Assembly (NCBI GenBank): GCA_965228975.1
Contig: OZ245851.1
Location: 4,278,001-4,342,000 of the forward strand
DNA from: JAJFJD01 sp965228975
GTDB lineage: Bacteria; Pseudomonadota; Alphaproteobacteria; UBA8366
Length of the DNA stretch: 64,000 nt
Reading direction: 5' to 3'
Under the pieces are notes generated by a model. It made no database searches. It was not told the origin of the DNA and saw only the letters and a list, made by a program, of their open reading frames with translations. Of the stretch, positions 27,787-36,800 are shown in pieces; positions within the stretch are counted from its first letter, which is position 1, and each line of letters begins with the position of its first letter. A program made the translations under genes and the position numbers.

Positions 27787-28662
27787 ATGACCGATACCCG
27801 GGTCCGCCGGACCATCATGATCACGCCCGGCCATCTGGCACCGCGGCTCGCCAAGGCGGTGACGCTGGACGTGGACGCCGTCGCCTTCGACATCGAGGAC
27901 GGCGTCCCGCCTGGAGAGAAAGCGGCGGCCCGCAAGACCATCACCGATGCCCTGCAAACGCTCGATTTCGGCAGCCGCGAGCGGATCGTGCGGGTGAACG
28001 CGGTCGATACGGACCAGTTGGCGCCGGATATCGCCGGTCTGCCGCTCGACCGGATCGACACGTTGTTCGTGCCGAAGGTTGCGCGCGCCGAGGATGTCCA
28101 CACGCTCGACGCCATGCTCCGGGACGCCGGGCAGCCGGACCTGCCGACCATCCTGACGATCGAAACCGCCGAAGGGTTGTTCAACGTGAAAGACATCGCG
28201 GCCGCCAGCGACCGCGCGGTCGCGCTGTTCTTCGGCTCGGGCGACTACGCCGCCGAGACCGGCTGCCGGATCACCCCGGAAACGCTACAGACCCCGCGCG
28301 CGTTGATCGCCGCGGCGGCGGGCATGGCGGGCCTGCAGGCGATCGACGCCGCCTATTTCCTGGACGTGAAGAACGAGGAGGAGACGCGCCGCGATGCCGA
28401 GATTGCGCGCGATTTCGGATTTTGCGGCAAGCTGATCTTCCATCCCAACCAGATCGCGGTAAGCAACGCGGTCTTCACCCCGACGCCCGCCGACGTGGCC
28501 CGCGCGGAAAAGATCATCGGCGCCTACGAAGCCGCGACCGCGCGCGGCGAAGGAACGGCGGTGGTCGACGGCGAGTTCATCGCCGTCGACATGTTGCCCC
28601 CGGCGCGGCGCGTGCTGGCGGTGGCGCGCCACGCGGGCGTGACCGCCGGCGGCACCCAGTAG
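27787..28662 (+). CDS. HpcH/HpaI (CitE-like) CoA ester lyase
   Basis: 291 residues. TIM-barrel features are RRTIMITPGHL, DVDAVAFDIEDGVPPGEK (metal and acyl binding), VPKVARAEDV, LTIETAEGLFNV and GKLIFHPNQIAVSN. Members cleave citryl-CoA, malyl-CoA, citramalyl-CoA or related thioesters. It is followed after 21 bases by a class III CoA-transferase, suggesting a two-step CoA activation and cleavage of a dicarboxylate, for example a citramalate- or malate-like acid. The exact substrate cannot be read from sequence. Confidence 0.87.
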   Translation: MTDTRVRRTIMITPGHLAPRLAKAVTLDVDAVAFDIEDGVPPGEKAAARKTITDALQTLDFGSRERIVRVNAVDTDQLAPDIAGLPLDRIDTLFVPKVARAEDVHTLDAMLRDAGQPDLPTILTIETAEGLFNVKDIAAASDRAVALFFGSGDYAAETGCRITPETLQTPRALIAAAAGMAGLQAIDAAYFLDVKNEEETRRDAEIARDFGFCGKLIFHPNQIAVSNAVFTPTPADVARAEKIIGAYEAATARGEGTAVVDGEFIAVDMLPPARRVLAVARHAGVTAGGTQ

Positions 28663-28683
28663 AAGACACAAAGGACCCATAGA

Positions 28684-29907
28684 ATGACACCCCCGACCGA
28701 TACACCGTCCCTCTCGAAACCGCTGGAAGGGCTGCGCGTCCTGGATGTGGCCGCCTTCCTCGCCGGTCCGTTCGCCGCGACACAGCTGGCGGAGTTCGGC
28801 GCGGAGGTCATCAAGGTGGAGATGCCGCGCGTCGGCGACGCCTTGCGTCGGTTCGGCACGCCGACCGACTGCGGCGACACGCTGGTTTGGCTCAGCGAGG
28901 CGCGCAACAAAAAGTCAGTGACGCTCGACCTGCGCACGCCGGAGGGCGCCGACATCCTGCGCCAGCTCGCGGCCAAGTCCGACGTGCTGATCGAGAACTT
29001 CCAACCCGGCACGCTGGAAGGCTGGGGCCTGGGCTGGGAGGAGATGCGCGAGCACAACCCGAAACTGGTGATGGTGCGGATCACCGGCTACGGCCAGACC
29101 GGCCCCTACAAGGGGCGGCCCGGCTTCGGGCGGATCGGCAACGCCTTCGGCGGGCTGTCCTTCCTGGCGGGCGATCCGGACCGGCCGCCCTCGACGCCCG
29201 GCTCGCCGACGATCCCCGACTATCTGGCCGGACTCTATGGGGCCTACGGGGCGATGATGGCGCTGCGGGCGCGCGAGATCACCGGCGAGGGCCAGATGAT
29301 CGACATCGGCCTGTACGAGCCGATCTTCCGCTTCCTCGACGAGCTGCCCTGCGCCTATCACGCCAACGGTTTCATCCGGCAGCGCATGGGTCCGGCGATG
29401 AAGAACGCCGTGCCGCACAGCCACTACCCGACCAAGGACGGCCGCTGGGTCGCCATCGCCTGCACCAGCGACAAGATCTTCGAACGCCTCGCCGGCCTGG
29501 TCGGCCGCCCCGAGGTCGCCGGCGACGGCGAGTTCGGCACCTATCCGCAGCGCGACGAGCGCCGCGACGAGGTCGACGCCATGGTCACGCACTGGACCAG
29601 CGGCCGCACCCGCGACGAGGTGTTGGGCGAATGCGAGGCGGCGCAGGTGCCCTGCGGCATGGTCGCGGCGATCGACGAAATCTTCGAGGACCCGCAATAC
29701 GCCGCGCGCGACAACATCGTGTTCTTCCAGGACGAGCGCGCGGGCGAGGTGGCGGTGCAGAACGTGGTGCCGCGCATGAGCGCGACCCCCGGCGGCATCG
29801 ATTGGCTCGGCCCGGCGGTCGGTGCACATAACGCGGAAGTGTATGGCGGGTTGCTGGGGATCGACGACGACCGGCTGACGGCGTTGGCCGACGCCGGCGT
29901 GATCTAG
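28684..29907 (+). CDS. CaiB/BaiF class III CoA-transferase
   Basis: 407 residues. The family motifs are LEGLRVLDVAAFLAGPFAA, GAEVIKVEMP, RNKKSVTLDLRTPEG and GYGQTGPYKGRPGF. The predicted catalytic aspartate is Asp179 in PTIPDYLAGLYGAYGAMMAL. A good ribosome site (AAAGGA) precedes the ATG. It moves CoA between two carboxylic acids; its neighbour is a CitE-like lyase. It ends two bases before the stop of the convergent hydroxyacid oxidase gene. Confidence 0.92.
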   Translation: MTPPTDTPSLSKPLEGLRVLDVAAFLAGPFAATQLAEFGAEVIKVEMPRVGDALRRFGTPTDCGDTLVWLSEARNKKSVTLDLRTPEGADILRQLAAKSDVLIENFQPGTLEGWGLGWEEMREHNPKLVMVRITGYGQTGPYKGRPGFGRIGNAFGGLSFLAGDPDRPPSTPGSPTIPDYLAGLYGAYGAMMALRAREITGEGQMIDIGLYEPIFRFLDELPCAYHANGFIRQRMGPAMKNAVPHSHYPTKDGRWVAIACTSDKIFERLAGLVGRPEVAGDGEFGTYPQRDERRDEVDAMVTHWTSGRTRDEVLGECEAAQVPCGMVAAIDEIFEDPQYAARDNIVFFQDERAGEVAVQNVVPRMSATPGGIDWLGPAVGAHNAEVYGGLLGIDDDRLTALADAGVI

Positions 29908-29908
29908 G

Positions 29909-31105
29909 CTACTCCGCCGCCGTGCGGAACGGTGCCGCCCCGACGGACGGCTGCCACAGGCAATCGGCGTCGATCTCGTCGACGGTGTGCAGGCCGAGTT
30001 GTCCCATGACGCGTCCGATCTCCTCGCGGAATATCTCCAACGCCCGGTAGGCCCCGGCCTCGCCCGCGACCGCGGTGCCATAGAGCGTGGGCCGCCCCGC
30101 CATCACGAAATCCGCCCCGAGCGCGAGTCCCTTCACCACGTCGGTGCCGCGCCGGAACCCGCTATCGACGATGACGGTGATACGCCCGCCGACGCGGGCC
30201 GCGACATCCGGCAATGCCTGGATCGGCGCGATGGAGGCATCCAGGCTGCGGCCGCCGTGGTTGGAGACGATGACGCCGTCCGCACCGCAGTCGGCCGCCA
30301 TCGCGGCATCGTCCGGGTGCAGCACGCCCTTCAGCACCAGCTTACCGGGCCAGCGGTCGCGCAGTTGCTTGAGGTCGTCCCAATCGAGCGTTTCGTTCTT
30401 CAGGGCCGAACGCTTGAAGCTCTTCGACAACAGGCCGTCCATCACCTCCGGCGGATAGTTCTCGAACTTGGGCACACCCCGCTTGACGAATTGCTGGAAC
30501 AGGCAGGTGACGAGCCATTCCGGCTTGGCCAGCAACTGGGCGATCATGCGCGGCGTGTATTGCAGCGGCACCTCGAACCCGTTGCGGTGATTGTATTCGC
30601 GGTTCCCGCTGATCGTTGAGTCGACGGTGACGATCAAGGTCTCGAACCCGACGGATTTCACCCGGTCGACGAGTTTCAGGCTCAGGTCCTTGTCCGACCA
30701 CATGTAGAGCTGGAACCAGAGATCGCCGCCCGCCTCGTCGGCGATTTCCTCCATCGACGTCATGCCGTTGGTCGCCACCGTGCAAGGCACGCCCGCCCGG
30801 GCCGCCGCCTTGGCCAACCCCACCTCGCCGCCGAAGGACAGCAATCCCGCGGTACCGGTCGGCGCGACGCCGAACGGCATCTTTGCGGTCTTGCCGAATA
30901 TTCGGGTTTCGAGGGAACGTGTGGAGACGTCGGCCAGCACATGGGTGCGGAGCTTTATGTCCTCGAAGGCCGCGCGGTTGTTGCGCAGCGCCACCTCGTC
31001 CTCGCAGCCGCGATCGACGAATTCGAAGATGCCGCGCGGCAACCGGCGCTTCGCCTGCCGCCGCAAGTCCTCGATGTTATAGGCGCCGAGATTCCCATCG
31101 CCCAT
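29909..31105 (-). CDS. FMN-dependent alpha-hydroxy-acid oxidase/dehydrogenase (LldD family)
   Basis: 398 residues. It oxidises an L-2-hydroxy acid such as lactate or glycolate to the 2-oxo acid. The motifs are ARRRLPRGIFEFVDRG-like text near the N-terminus, FGVAPTGTAGL, LIVTVDSTISGNRE, and the catalytic histidine block VIVSNHGGRSLDASIAPI followed by DSGFRRGTDVVKGLALGA. ATG 31105 is preceded by GGGAGGG; TTG 31111 is a weaker alternative. It lies 76 bases downstream of sucB in the same direction. Confidence 0.9.
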   Translation of the reverse strand: MGDGNLGAYNIEDLRRQAKRRLPRGIFEFVDRGCEDEVALRNNRAAFEDIKLRTHVLADVSTRSLETRIFGKTAKMPFGVAPTGTAGLLSFGGEVGLAKAAARAGVPCTVATNGMTSMEEIADEAGGDLWFQLYMWSDKDLSLKLVDRVKSVGFETLIVTVDSTISGNREYNHRNGFEVPLQYTPRMIAQLLAKPEWLVTCLFQQFVKRGVPKFENYPPEVMDGLLSKSFKRSALKNETLDWDDLKQLRDRWPGKLVLKGVLHPDDAAMAADCGADGVIVSNHGGRSLDASIAPIQALPDVAARVGGRITVIVDSGFRRGTDVVKGLALGADFVMAGRPTLYGTAVAGEAGAYRALEIFREEIGRVMGQLGLHTVDEIDADCLWQPSVGAAPFRTAAE

Positions 31106-31181
31106 GACCAAGCCCTCCCGCAGATAGCCATGCTTGCGAACAGGCTATCATATTCCGGGAGAACCCGCCGAATGGGCGGGT

Positions 31182-32843
31182 CTACACGTCGATCAGCAGA
31201 CGCTGCGGGTCTTCCAAGACTTCCTTCATGCGCACCAAGAAGGTCACTGCCTCGCGGCCGTCGACGATCCGGTGGTCGTAGCTCATGGCGAGATACATCA
31301 TGTTGGCGATCTTGATCTCGTCGCCGTCCACCATCGGGCGCTTCTGGATCTTGTGCATGCCGAGGATGCCCGATTGCGGCGGGTTGAGGATCGGCATCGA
31401 CATCAGCGATCCATAGACGCCGCCGTTCGAGATGGTGAATGTGCCGCCGGTCATCTCGGCGACCGTCAGCTTGCCGTCGCGGGCGCGGCGGCCGTATTCG
31501 GCGATCGTGCTCTCGATTTCGGCAAAGCTCATCTGGTCCGCGTCGCGCACCACCGGCACGACGAGGCCCTGCGGCGTGCCGACGGCGACGCCGATGTCGT
31601 AATAGTTCTTGTAGATGATCTCGTCGCCGTAGATCTCGGCGTTGACCGCCGGAATTTCCTTGAGGGCGATGATCGCCGCCTTCACGAAGAAGGACAGGAA
31701 GCCCAGGCGCACGCCGTGCTTCTTCTCGAAGGCGTCGCGATACTCGGTCCGCAACGCCATCAGCGAATCCATCTCCACCTCGTTATAGGTGGTCAGCATC
31801 GCGGCGGTATTCTGCGCTTCCTTCAGGCGCTGCGCGATACGCTGACGCAACCGCGTCATGCGGACGCGTTCCTCGCCGCGCGGATCCTCGGGACGGGCCG
31901 GCAGGTCGCCGGCGGGCACGATGGTCGGCGCGGCGGGCTGCGGCGGGGCCGGCGCCTTGGCCGCCGGTTGAGCAGCGGGTGCGGGTGCCGGTGCGGCGGC
32001 GGGCTTCGCCCCGCCTTCGATGAAGGCCAGCACGTCGCCCTTGGTCAACTGCCCCTTCGGACCGGTCGGCGTGATCGCCGACGCATCCAGTTTGTTATCT
32101 TCGATCAGCTTGCGGACCGCCGGCGACAGCGCCGAATTTCCCCCCGACGCGGCAGCGGCGGGTTCGGCGGCGGGTGCGGCTGTGGATGCGGGGGCGGCGG
32201 CCGGTTGCGGTGCGGCGGATGCGCCACCGCCCTCGCCGATCAACGCGATGACGGTGCCGACCTCCACGTCCGCACCTTCCTCGACGCGGATCTCGGTCAG
32301 CGTGCCAGCGGCGGTTGACGGAATCTCCACGGTCGCCTTGTCGGTTTCCAACTCGACCAGCGGATCGTCGACGGCGACGGTGTCGCCAACCTGCTTTAGC
32401 CATTTCGCGACCGTGCCTTCGGTGACCGATTCACCGACAGCGGGTACGACCACTTCGACCGAACCGCCGCCGTTCGCGGCGGGAGCGGGTGCCGGGGCAG
32501 CCGCCGGCGCAGGAGCAGCAGCCGGCGCGGGTGCCGCCTCGACAGGTGCCGGAGCCGGTTCCGCAGGCGCTGCGGCGGCAGCCGGTGCCGTTGCCGCCCC
32601 CGCCCCATTCTCATCGACACTGCCGAGGACGGTGCCGACCGCCACATCGGTGCCGTCTTGCACCAGGATCTCGGTGATCACGCCGGCCGACGGCGCGGGG
32701 ACCTCAAGCGAAACCTTGTCGGTTTCCAGCTCGACCAACGGTTCGTCCACCTCGACCGTATCGCCGACCTGTTTAAGCCATTTGGCGACGGTGGCTTCGG
32801 TGACCGACTCGCCAAGTTCGGGAACCGTGATTTGGACCGTCAT
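31182..32843 (-). CDS. odhB: Dihydrolipoyl succinyltransferase (E2o) with two lipoyl domains
   Basis: 553 residues. It transfers succinyl from E1-bound intermediate to CoA in the 2-oxoglutarate dehydrogenase complex. Two lipoyl domains are present, with lipoyl lysines Lys43 and Lys169, each in VELETDK. They are joined by Ala/Pro linkers, then a peripheral subunit-binding domain (about 240-280, SPAVRKLIEDNKLDASAITPTG) and the acyltransferase core ending with DHRIVDG (His524). Most OdhB/SucB proteins have one lipoyl domain, so the duplication is notable. The downstream partner odhA lies 47 bases upstream of its start. Confidence 0.95.
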   Translation of the reverse strand: MTVQITVPELGESVTEATVAKWLKQVGDTVEVDEPLVELETDKVSLEVPAPSAGVITEILVQDGTDVAVGTVLGSVDENGAGAATAPAAAAAPAEPAPAPVEAAPAPAAAPAPAAAPAPAPAANGGGSVEVVVPAVGESVTEGTVAKWLKQVGDTVAVDDPLVELETDKATVEIPSTAAGTLTEIRVEEGADVEVGTVIALIGEGGGASAAPQPAAAPASTAAPAAEPAAAASGGNSALSPAVRKLIEDNKLDASAITPTGPKGQLTKGDVLAFIEGGAKPAAAPAPAPAAQPAAKAPAPPQPAAPTIVPAGDLPARPEDPRGEERVRMTRLRQRIAQRLKEAQNTAAMLTTYNEVEMDSLMALRTEYRDAFEKKHGVRLGFLSFFVKAAIIALKEIPAVNAEIYGDEIIYKNYYDIGVAVGTPQGLVVPVVRDADQMSFAEIESTIAEYGRRARDGKLTVAEMTGGTFTISNGGVYGSLMSMPILNPPQSGILGMHKIQKRPMVDGDEIKIANMMYLAMSYDHRIVDGREAVTFLVRMKEVLEDPQRLLIDV

Positions 32844-32890
32844 TCTTTAATGCCTCCGTTTGCCGGAAAGCCCGAAGGGGCCGGCTGAAA

Positions 32891-35833
32891 TCATTTGCTC
32901 TTATTGGCTGGGGCGCGGGGTGCGTCGGCGATGGTGATCGCTTCGGCCACCAGCGCTTCCTGTTGTTGCGCATGACGGCGGGCAAGACCCGTCGCCGGCG
33001 ACGCCGCGGCATCGCGACCGACATAGGTTGCCCGACTGTTCTTCATCTCGATCTTCGTCAATGTCTCTTCCAAATAAGGATCGATGAAGGTCCAGCTGCC
33101 CATATTCTTCGGCTCTTCCTGACACCAGACGAGTTCCGCATTCTTGAAGCGCTTCAGTTCGTCGATCAGCGTCTTTTCCGGGAAGGGATAGAGCTGTTCG
33201 AGACGCATCAGATAGACATCCTTGATCCCGGCCGCGTCGCGCGCTTCCAGCAGGTCGTAATAGACCTTGCCCGAGCACAGGACGACCCGCTTGATGGCGT
33301 CATCTTCCGCCAACGCGCCGGTGCCGTCCGCGTCGTCCCACAGCACGCGATGGAAGCTGGTGTCCGGCCCCATCTCCGCCAGTTTCGAGACGCAGCGCTT
33401 GTGCCGCAAAAGCGACTTCGGCGTCATCATGATCAAGGGCTTGCGGAAGTCCCGGCGAATCTGCCGGCGCAGAATATGGAAGTAGTTGGCCGGGCTGGTG
33501 CAGTTCGCGACCTGCATGTTGTCTTCGGCGCAAAGCTGCAGATAGCGTTCGAGCCGCGCCGAGCTATGCTCCGGTCCCTGCCCCTCGTAGCCGTGCGGCA
33601 GAAGCATCACCAGGCCGCTCATCCGGAGCCATTTCGATTCGCCGGACGAGATGAACTGATCGATGATCACCTGCGCACCGTTGGCAAAATCGCCGAACTG
33701 CGCTTCCCACAGGACGAGCGCATGCGGTTCCGCCAAGCTATAGCCGTATTCGAAACCAAGCACGCCGAACTCGGACAGCGGACTGTCGATGATCTCGAAC
33801 GGCGCTTGGCCGAAACGGATATGCGCAAGCGGCATGTAGCGTTCTTCGGTCGTCTGGTCGATCAGGCCCGCATGACGCTGGCTGAAGGTTCCGCGAATCG
33901 AGTCCTCGCCGGAGAACCGCACCGGCGTCGACTCGCACAGCAACGTGCCGAGCGCCAGCGCCTCGGCGGTCGCCCAGTCGATGCCCTCGCCCGTCTCGAT
34001 GGCCTTGCGTTTCGCCTTGAGCTGCCGCACCAACCGCGAGTGCACGTCGATATTCTGCGGCACTTCGGAAATAGCGAAGCCGACCTCTTTGAGCAGATCG
34101 AAGGGCGCCGCCGTGTTGCCGCGCCGGTCGTCGCCGGAGGCAACGCCCAATCCCGACCATTTCCCTTCGAGCCAATCGGCCTTGTTCGGTTTATAGGCCG
34201 CGCCGGCTTCGAATTCCTCATCGAGGAATGTGCGGAAGTCCTCGACCATTTTTTCGGACTCGCCGGCCGCGATAAGGCTTTGGTCCTCGAGGCGCTTGGC
34301 GTAGATCGCCCGCGTCGTCTCGTGCTCGCGGATCTTTTTGTACATCAATGGCTGCGTGAAGGCGGGCTCGTCGCCTTCGTTATGGCCATGCCGCCGGTAG
34401 CAGATCAGGTCGAGGATGACATCCTTCTTGAACTTCTGGCGATACTCGACCGCAATTCGCGCCGCGTGCACGCAGGCCTCGGGGTCGTCCCCGTTCACAT
34501 GTATGATCGGCGCGCCGATCATCTTGGCCACATCCGAGCAATAGGGCGACGACCGCGAGTAGGACGGCATCGTCGTAAAGCCGATCTGATTGTTGACGAT
34601 CAGATGGATCGTTCCCCCGGTGCGATACCCGCGCAACTGCGACAGATCGAGCGTCTCGGCAACGATGCCTTGGCCGGCGAAGGCCGCATCGCCGTGCATG
34701 AGCAGGCCCATTACCTTCTCGCGGTCCGCGTCGCCCATCTGCTGCTGCTTGGCGCGCACCCGGCCGAGCACGACCGTGTTCACCGCTTCCAGATGACTGG
34801 GGTTCGGGCTAAGCGACAGATGCACCATCTTGCCGTCGAATTCGCGGTCCGCCGACGTTCCGAGATGGTATTTCACGTCGCCGGACCCCTGGATGTCCTC
34901 CGGGTTTGCCGGGTTACCCTGGAATTCGGAGAAAATAGCGCGGTAGGGCTTGAGCAGAATGCTGGCCAGAATGTTCAGCCGCCCGCGATGGGGCATGCCG
35001 ATGACCATTTCCTGCAGGCCGAGCTGGCTACCGCGCTTGAGAATCTGTTCGATCACCGGCACCGCGGCCTCGCCGCCGTCCAGGCCGAAACGTTTCGTGC
35101 CGGTGTATTTGCGGTCGAGATACTGCTCGAAGACTTCCGCCTGCGTCAGCCGCTCGAGGATGGTCTTCTTGCCGAGGTCGGTGAAATCGGTCTGGTTGCG
35201 GATGCTTTCGATGCGCTCCTGAATCCAGGATTTCTCGTCCGGCTCCTGCTTGTGCATGAACTCGACGCCGATCGACCCGCAATAGGTCGCGCGCAGGATC
35301 GACACGATCTCGCGCAGCGTCGCGGATTCGAGCCCGAGCACGTAGTTGATGAAAATCGGACGGTCCCAGTCGGCATCGGTGAAACCATAGGTCTTGGGAT
35401 CGAGTTCGGGATGCGGTTCCGGCTTCTGCAGATGCAGCGGATCCAGATCGGCCTCGATATGCCCGCGGACGCGATAGGCGCGGATCAGCATCAGCGCCCG
35501 GATCGAATCCATCGTCGCCTGGCGGACCTGATGGGCGCTGACGCCCGGCACCGCGGCGGCGGGTTCCGGCGCCGGCGTCGCCACGCCGACCGAGGCGTCG
35601 GTCATGGTCGGCATGCTACCGTTCGTGCCGATCACCGAAGTCTGACGCGGCGCCCAGCTTGCCCCGCGCAGTTCATCCAGCATCGACTTATCATCGTCGT
35701 CGAGGGTGCTGAAGATCTCGCTCCAACTCTCGTCGACGGCGCTGGGATCGCTCAGGTATCGCGCATAGAGTTCGGCGATATAGGTTTCGTTCGCGCCGAA
35801 CAGAAAGGAGCTTTCGCCGTGATAAGATGACAT
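32891..35833 (-). CDS. odhA: 2-oxoglutarate dehydrogenase E1 component
   Basis: 980 residues, full length. This thiamine-diphosphate enzyme decarboxylates 2-oxoglutarate. The short E2-binding N-terminus (SSFLFGANETYIAELYARYL) precedes RGHIEADLDPL, MPHRGRLNIL, the ThDP segment HGDAAFAGQGIVAETL plus NNQIGFTT, and the pyrimidine-domain block FEYGYSL with LLPHGYEGQGPEHSSARLER. It follows sucD by 91 bases in the mdh-sucCD-odhAB run. Confidence 0.97.
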   Translation of the reverse strand: MSSYHGESSFLFGANETYIAELYARYLSDPSAVDESWSEIFSTLDDDDKSMLDELRGASWAPRQTSVIGTNGSMPTMTDASVGVATPAPEPAAAVPGVSAHQVRQATMDSIRALMLIRAYRVRGHIEADLDPLHLQKPEPHPELDPKTYGFTDADWDRPIFINYVLGLESATLREIVSILRATYCGSIGVEFMHKQEPDEKSWIQERIESIRNQTDFTDLGKKTILERLTQAEVFEQYLDRKYTGTKRFGLDGGEAAVPVIEQILKRGSQLGLQEMVIGMPHRGRLNILASILLKPYRAIFSEFQGNPANPEDIQGSGDVKYHLGTSADREFDGKMVHLSLSPNPSHLEAVNTVVLGRVRAKQQQMGDADREKVMGLLMHGDAAFAGQGIVAETLDLSQLRGYRTGGTIHLIVNNQIGFTTMPSYSRSSPYCSDVAKMIGAPIIHVNGDDPEACVHAARIAVEYRQKFKKDVILDLICYRRHGHNEGDEPAFTQPLMYKKIREHETTRAIYAKRLEDQSLIAAGESEKMVEDFRTFLDEEFEAGAAYKPNKADWLEGKWSGLGVASGDDRRGNTAAPFDLLKEVGFAISEVPQNIDVHSRLVRQLKAKRKAIETGEGIDWATAEALALGTLLCESTPVRFSGEDSIRGTFSQRHAGLIDQTTEERYMPLAHIRFGQAPFEIIDSPLSEFGVLGFEYGYSLAEPHALVLWEAQFGDFANGAQVIIDQFISSGESKWLRMSGLVMLLPHGYEGQGPEHSSARLERYLQLCAEDNMQVANCTSPANYFHILRRQIRRDFRKPLIMMTPKSLLRHKRCVSKLAEMGPDTSFHRVLWDDADGTGALAEDDAIKRVVLCSGKVYYDLLEARDAAGIKDVYLMRLEQLYPFPEKTLIDELKRFKNAELVWCQEEPKNMGSWTFIDPYLEETLTKIEMKNSRATYVGRDAAASPATGLARRHAQQQEALVAEAITIADAPRAPANKSK

Positions 35834-35924
35834 GTCACCCCCCTTGGGTGGCCGCCCGGCTATGGAGACGAGCGGCAGCTAATGTATGGCGCGCGTCACA
35901 TTCGTAACGATGCTTGTCGCGCCG

Positions 35925-36800
35925 TTATCCCTTCATCGCCTTCAACATCGTCGTGCCCAACTCGGCCGGGCTATCCGCGACATGGATGCCTGCGCTGCGC
36001 AACGCTTCGATCTTATGGTCGGCCGTGTCCTTACCGCCGGAAATCACCGCGCCGGCATGGCCCATGCGGCGGCCCGGCGGGGCGGTCTTGCCCGCGATAA
36101 AGCCGACGACCGGCTTCTTCGTCCCGGATGATTTGATGAAGTCGGCGCCTTGCGCTTCGGCGTCGCCGCCGATCTCTCCGATCATGATGATGCCCTGGGT
36201 TTCGTCGTCCGCCACGAACATCTCCAGGCTCTCAACGAAATTCGTGCCGTTCACGGGATCGCCGCCGATACCGATGCAGCTCGTCTGGCCGAGACCGGTC
36301 ACCGTCGTCTGCGCCACGGCTTCATAGGTCAGCGTGCCCGACCGCGAGATGACGCCGATGATGCCGCGTTTGTGGATATGCCCCGGCATGATGCCGATCT
36401 TGCATTCGTCCGGGGTGATCACGCCCGGGCAGTTCGGCCCGATCAGACGCGAATTGGACATCTGCAGCGCCCGCTTCACCTTGATCATGTCGAGGACGGG
36501 AATGCCTTCCGTGATGCACACGATCAGCGGTACTTCCGCGTCGATCGCCTCCAGGATGGCATCCGCCGCGAAGGGCGGCGGCACGTAGATCGCGCTCGCA
36601 TCCGCACCGACCTTCTCGACCGCGTCGGCGACCGTGTCGAAGACCGGCAGATCGAGATGCGTCGTGCCGCCCTTACCCGGCGTGACGCCACCGACCATGT
36701 TGGTGCCGTAGGCGATCGCCTGCTCCGAATGGAAGGTGCCCTGCGCGCCGGTGAAACCCTGGCAGATGACCTTCGTATCCTTGTTGACCAGAACCGCCAT
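35925..36800 (-). CDS. sucD: Succinyl-CoA synthetase subunit alpha
   Basis: 291 residues. The N-terminal CoA-binding Rossmann domain has VICQGFTGAQGTFHSEQAI and YGTNMVGGVTPGKGG. The phosphohistidine is in GRRMGHAGAVISGGKDTA. It converts succinyl-CoA to succinate with NDP phosphorylation together with SucC. Its start overlaps the sucC stop by one base, a coupled pair. Confidence 0.97.
   Translation of the reverse strand: MAVLVNKDTKVICQGFTGAQGTFHSEQAIAYGTNMVGGVTPGKGGTTHLDLPVFDTVADAVEKVGADASAIYVPPPFAADAILEAIDAEVPLIVCITEGIPVLDMIKVKRALQMSNSRLIGPNCPGVITPDECKIGIMPGHIHKRGIIGVISRSGTLTYEAVAQTTVTGLGQTSCIGIGGDPVNGTNFVESLEMFVADDETQGIIMIGEIGGDAEAQGADFIKSSGTKKPVVGFIAGKTAPPGRRMGHAGAVISGGKDTADHKIEALRSAGIHVADSPAELGTTMLKAMKG

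Noticed and set aside
32963..35830. 955-residue open frame on the plus strand opposite odhA
   Set aside because: It mirrors the odhA reading frame with no recognisable domain.
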